From: Perkinsus olseni
Taxonomy: Eukaryota > Perkinsozoa > Perkinsida > Perkinsidae
Length of the DNA stretch: 17,914 nt
Direction of reading: 5' to 3'
Assembly: GCA_013115135.1 (NCBI GenBank)
Contig: JABANP010000774.1
Location: forward strand, 1-17,914
A program made the translations under genes and the position numbers. Below are positions 15,501 through 17,914 of the stretch, in pieces (the stretch's first letter is position 1; every line of letters starts with the position of its first letter). The notes under the pieces were generated by a model. The model made no database searches. It was given only the letters and a program-made list of their open reading frames with translations, and was not told the origin of the DNA.

Positions 15501-17786
15501 GCTGCTGTTGCTTCCTTTGGACATCCTTGCCGAGGATGCAGATACGGCGAGAGTCGGGATCCGAACAGATATCTTCGATACCTGACTCAAGCGCGGTCGT
15601 AATAAACCAATAAGATTCTTCCACCGAAGCGAAGCGGATGTGTCAATGCGTGCACGGATAGACGCAAGTGGCTCTGAGCAGTTACATACAACTGCTATGT
15701 TCTTCATACTAAAACATTGGCTATGTTATGTACTAATAGTAATATATCCAGCTGGTCCGAGAACATTTCTTTTTTTCGGTAGGATAGTTGCGAGACGAGG
15801 ATAATGCCTACCGGCCAGCATCGGGCATGATATCACGCAAACAGGAGCCTCGCTGACACTTGGCCTCCACAGTCGCACAACGGGTGGGTCACCTAACCAG
15901 TCTTTACACGGCGTGCCGAGCAGCCTCGTACTCACCCGACTCTGCCGTGAGGATTGTATTCCCGGCGTCGGCGCCGGCAAGACATGACACAAGACCGCAT
16001 CCCGTTATGAGGCTCAGCTCAGAGGGGCTCTGGGAGTCCAGTGATGATAGCGACAAGTGGCCGGCTGATGACGAGCATACTGAGGGTCGGAGCGTGGATG
16101 CCTGAGAGTGGCGAGTAGAGGGCCTCATGATAGCTACTATCGACTGTATTGTATCGAATACAGACAGCAGTGCGGAGGACACCATCGTTTATTGGGGTAC
16201 GAGCAAGTCGGCGCCCTTTGGCTCGATTCATAAAGTAGAACGCCGAAAAATGACGATGCTCCCTTCGATGAGCTTACTTGGTCTCGAACCCAGACTGCGA
16301 ATCTCCGCTGTCCGGCTGTTGTTTTCCTCGGATTTGATGTAGCCTTGCTACTCAGCTGCGGCCTAGCGCAGAGGACTTGCTTCAACTCCAGCGGTTGAAC
16401 GGTGAGCTGTGGGCGTTCCGACAAGATTGGCAGGGCAGGAAGGTTGGGATTGGCCTGCGGAAGAGGACAATTCAGGAGTGATGACAAACAATTACTGTTG
16501 TGTCGTGGCATTCACTAATCACTCAAAGTCATCTTACTACAGTCGGCAAAGTCAGAAGGTGCAAAAGGGAAATTCCGTTGCGACCAGCAGTGGTTACTTA
16601 GCGTGGAAAGGCAGTCCTATTAATTGGGCCGACGAGCTTAGCAGGCGTTCGCTCATAGGAAATCGCGAAGAGGACGGGGTCACATTATGTGACCCAATAT
16701 ATAGCTAAGAATATTTATATGAGCTAAGAATATGTGACTCACATGGTCTTAGCTTGCCCTTGTTGCTCGTAGAATCACCGCTATGCATAGAGAGATATAG
16801 CAATTGATGAAAATGAACTACTTCGACGATGGAGGTCACCTTATTCTCATCGGCCTTCTCTTTTTCCTGCGGACTAACGATAAATGGCTCGGTAGTTGAT
16901 GGTAATGGTGAGGTAGGCTCTAATCGAGTCAGGATGCTATCGGTTGTATCAGATCCTTGCTTTGTATCTACAATAAAGACACCATCTCCCGTCCTCGTGT
17001 TATGCCAGCTCACAGATCATGCACCATCACGAACTCGCCGAGTGGAGGCTAGATCTCAGTCGAATCTACCCATCACTACTAGCCCATCCGACTTAACATG
17101 TGATGTATCATGATAATATCTGTAACCTGTTTAAATTTCATCTCTAAACTCCCCTTAGTTGACGAGAAACGGAAAATTTTTGAATTTGCCTAAGAAAAAT
17201 GCACGCTCCTTAGTGATTCTTCGCTTTTCTTGAGAGCGTTGCTAGTGATTTACTAGCAACCCTCTCAAGAAAAGCGATCAGCGCGGAGCTAGTTCTATCG
17301 AGTCACGATAGGGCCTCATCTGCGTAATTCGACGCTCGTGAGCGAGCCACTCCGCATCGCAGTCTCCTACCGCCGTATGGCCGCTGCAGCTTACAGCGTG
17401 GTCGTGCGGGTTTTCACGCCGTGACTCAAACGTCAACCTTCCCGAGCATTAAGAAGCGGCCTTGCTCGATGACACGTGAACAACAGCCGTCTACCATTAA
17501 TTCTCGTGACCACCTGGACTCTGGTATATCGATTTTTTGAGAAAATCCTCTTTGCTATAATTTCCAGCCCTGCTATCTCTACCCTCCACTCACGACTAGC
17601 GCATGAACACGTACCATGTTTAGTCGCCTTCGTTATCGGAACTTCTATCCATGCAGCTTCTGTCCCCTGCTTGTGCGTCAACTGCATCTCCCTCGGCAGG
17701 TCTTCCATAAGGTAGTGATTGTCACTCGTGAAAATACCACGTAATAGCAGTGACGCACCAACCTGGATGCTCTTCACAAAGTGAAC
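6569..17786 (-). CDS. WDR90: WDR90/POC16-like centriole protein, partial at 5' end
   Basis: Multi-exon gene for a CFA20/DUF667 plus multi-WD40 protein. In animals and green algae this protein (WDR90, POC16) sits on the centriole microtubule wall and supports centriole architecture. Exons (minus strand): 17786-17615, 17569-~17514, [16454-16278, 16221-16201, 16143 start tentative]-15936, 15892-15812, 15581-15415, 15009-14820, 14592-14442, 12765-12633, 12389-12286, 12090-11931, 11603-11208, 11069-10764, 10491-10162, 9903-9786, 9733-9574, 9526-8776, 8002-6569. Introns are GT-AG with consistent phases. Collinear matches to human WDR90 as I remember it include SIQVGASLLLRGIFTSD, NIVSCGFENIRFWRV with FTDLDFE, GYVRVWPLDF, and ATVWFVDWDKR. 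The 5' exons with the rest of DUF667 lie outside the window, and a linker exon near 17013-16705 is possible. Identity is confident. Exact exon edges are less so, especially between 17.51 and 15.94 kb and for 9903-9574. Confidence 0.9.
8003..8775 (-). other. Long WDR90 intron with an open frame
   Basis: A 773-nt intron with GTGAGT donor and tcctag acceptor, far longer than the 43-57 nt introns of the same gene. On the minus strand an ATG-initiated frame (8759-8115) stays open for 214 codons in a frame different from the exon. Its product is Ser-rich with a hydrophobic patch (SLAGVAIGVVLC) and has no domain I know. It could be a chance frame, an alternative exon or a relic of inserted coding sequence. 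Phase-consistent splicing across it argues that the intron is normally removed. Confidence 0.5.
8046..8243 (+). CDS. Small ORF with leader-like N-terminus, nested and antisense
   Basis: A 65-codon ATG frame lies inside the 773-nt WDR90 intron on the opposite strand. The N-terminus (MIALLSPHPSRLLSLLAAAG, then SLLLGSSPLCTFPF) resembles a secretory leader or a single membrane segment. The remainder is short, polar and Lys/Glu-rich, with two Met. No family is recognised. Because the intron is AT/GC-mixed and the ORF is short, chance is a real possibility. It is recorded because the leader is followed by a reasonable small polar domain. Confidence 0.2.
   Translation: MIALLSPHPSRLLSLLAAAGSLLLGSSPLCTFPFEEGPTRRAEAMPYSAITTEQDPVSERTKGEK
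9574..15892 (-). CDS. WDR90: WDR90 first WD40 array, exons 15892 to 9574
   Basis: Twelve exons give consecutive WD-like blades: PPVVRLWRP, QLCVWNIP, ENIRFWRV, CGRVIQLHY, GYVRVWPLDF, GSVGVLDLEA, GCMRVWEIANG, SGAVMIFEI with TTGRIVVHDE, a less regular one around ALYSHERAIALAQL, and DSWVRVYDPDSG. Each junction joins in phase: for example 14442 (phase 2) to 12765 gives ENV-YRLYDDG, and 12286 to 12090 gives EACK-YTVVSRSHK, matching the order in human WDR90. Two short exons (9903-9786 and 9733-9574; GRKIITSGHLDHQLRV and QGNKLTMLTISHRRM) have no clear counterpart in my memory of the human protein. They are joined by a 52-nt intron whose donor (GTTGAT) is weak. WD40 propellers serve as protein-docking surfaces. 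Confidence 0.8.
10708..10725. repeat. Short palindrome atcgatc-gttt-gatcgat
   Basis: A 7-bp perfect stem with a 4-base loop in the 272-nt WDR90 intron (10763-10492). The same intron's acceptor side carries a local duplication: aaaactccgaaaatcac near 10457-10472 and a variant with three extra bases near 10499-10520. These look like replication slippage or small foldback events. Confidence 0.35.
12766..14441 (-). other. 1.7-kb WDR90 intron carrying decayed coding sequence
   Basis: The flanking exons join in phase 2 (GTAAGT donor at 14441, aatcag acceptor ending at 12766), leaving 1,676 nt between them. Inside, the minus strand shows protein-like stretches in shifting frames: GLTALRTFLSDVAEGADIVP (about 13990-13930), RLDDDKKSFELRVDNTYPP (13835-13777), MAARTLYWNATVKGTTGD (13740-13687), VGLAMRGSGSPLTLEIALDG (13631-13572) and SKDDFDRAPLVVVFVDGGAF (12910-12851). 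Stops and frameshifts separate the pieces. This pattern suggests an old insertion of a gene or mobile element that has decayed since. I do not recognise the source family. It is also possible that some pieces are real alternative exons. Confidence 0.5.
14306..14330. repeat. Perfect 25-nt palindrome
   Basis: Arms tacaaatcgtaa and ttacgatttgta flank a single central T. It sits in the long WDR90 intron, about 110 bases inside the donor, next to a run of gttacggc-like direct repeats (14288-14306). It may be a terminus of the decayed insert or a foldback site. Confidence 0.6.
15936..17013 (-). CDS. WDR90: WDR90 linker and first WD repeat, tentative exons
   Basis: Human WDR90 has a poorly conserved linker here before the first WD repeats. 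A frame at 17013-16705 is open and Pro/Ser/Thr/Glu-rich (SPLPSTTEPFIVSPQEKEK), as a linker exon might be. The exon 16454-16278 has a good acceptor (cctcttccgcag) and a consensus donor (CAA|GTAAGC) and reads ...RRFAVWVRDQ. A 21-nt exon (16221-16201) and an acceptor ending at 16144 would keep phase 0 into a frame ending TGCGLVSCLAGAD then TILTAESG, which is the start of a WD repeat. The last exon edge (donor at 15935) is sound. The three preceding junctions rest on splice consensus and phase only. An alternative is one longer exon with a different start. Confidence 0.4.
16678..16737. repeat. Short palindrome and tandem duplication in an intronic stretch
   Basis: ggtcaca-tta-tgtgacc (16678-16694) is followed by two copies of agctaagaatat (about 16702-16713 and 16722-16733). 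The DNA is AT-rich. It may be part of an intron of the WDR90-like gene. No function is inferred. Confidence 0.4.
17221..17277. repeat. 57-nt inverted repeat (26-bp arms)
   Basis: Arms at 17221-17246 and 17252-17277, with a 5-nt loop (gattt), match except for one C-C mismatch. It lies in the unresolved stretch between the CFA20 exons and the first WD exons of the WDR90-like gene. It would form a stable hairpin in the pre-mRNA or in single-stranded DNA. It may be a small foldback (MITE-like) element. I see no obvious target-site duplication. Confidence 0.65.
17514..17786 (-). CDS. WDR90: WDR90 exons: end of the CFA20/DUF667 domain
   Basis: The first visible exon (17786-17615) begins after an acceptor (gttag) with HFVKSIQVGASLLLRG, then IFTSDNHY and LPREMQL. 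This matches the last strand and post-domain LPxEM segment of the WDR90 DUF667 domain (human: LKSIRLCASLLVRN... PREM, from memory). This domain is related to the FAP20 family of microtubule inner-junction proteins, and in WDR90 it is the microtubule-binding part. A 45-nt intron (17614-17570; gtacgt...agcag) leads in phase 1 to a second exon reading GLEIIAKRIFSKNRYTRVQ. The frame stays open to a TGA near 17433, and a donor at 17513 is my preferred exit. The 128 bases to the right edge hold the preceding intron, perhaps 44 nt long, and unresolved sequence. Confidence 0.75.
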
Positions 17787-17914
17787 CTAACCATCATGCA
17801 TTCCGTCACTGCGCCTCGAAATTAGCCTACATCAGGCAGCAGGTGCTTCGGTCCCGAGACCTTCCCCGTCCACCGGTGGTCGGAGAGGCTAAATACGTAA
17901 CTGAACGAAGTTTA

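Noticed and set aside
16280..16291. B-box-like GGGTTCGAGACC on the minus strand
   Set aside because: It lies at the end of a proposed exon just before a consensus donor. No cloverleaf is possible.

Overview
The window looks like nuclear DNA of a flagellated protist. The evidence is a long multi-exon gene with GT-AG introns, some only 43-57 nt long, and no operons, Shine-Dalgarno sites, tRNA or rRNA genes. The composition is mixed, with decayed retroelement DNA on the left. The large gene encodes a centriole protein, so the organism should build centrioles or flagella. An alveolate such as a perkinsid is my best guess, but nothing here proves the lineage.

Right two thirds (about 6.57-17.8 kb, minus strand): one gene, an orthologue of WDR90/POC16, the centriole microtubule-wall protein. 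Its 5' end lies beyond the right edge of the window. I could assemble the exons from the last part of the N-terminal CFA20/DUF667 domain, through most of the WD40 propellers, to a stop at 6569. Most junctions are supported by splice sites, matching phase and collinearity with the human protein as I remember it. The stretch 17.51-15.94 kb (linker and first WD repeat) is only tentatively resolved. Two introns are unusually long. One (12766-14441) holds decayed coding sequence. The other (8003-8775) holds a long same-strand ORF and a small opposite-strand ORF that resembles a secreted protein.

Left third (1-6.5 kb): accessory, repeat-rich DNA. It holds (i) a possible ISXO2/IS1595-like transposase fragment on the minus strand at 0.47-0.99 kb; (ii) two diverged tandem paralogues of a small secreted protein on the plus strand (1517-1915 and 3454-3714), the second of which has lost the cysteine module and gained poly-glycine; (iii) a decayed LTR-retrotransposon gag-protease remnant on the plus strand (about 4.03-5.42 kb) with a plausible primer-binding site; and (iv) two direct copies of an unknown coding fragment (2452-2775 and 5832-6160) on either side of the retroelement and the second paralogue.

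Several strong inverted repeats occur outside conserved coding sequence (3288-3320, 4738-4790, 14306-14330, 17221-17277). No CRISPR array, structural RNA gene or complete mobile element was found. I do not see a clear new multi-gene system. The most informative items are the intron architecture of the WDR90 gene and the rearranged secreted-protein pair.
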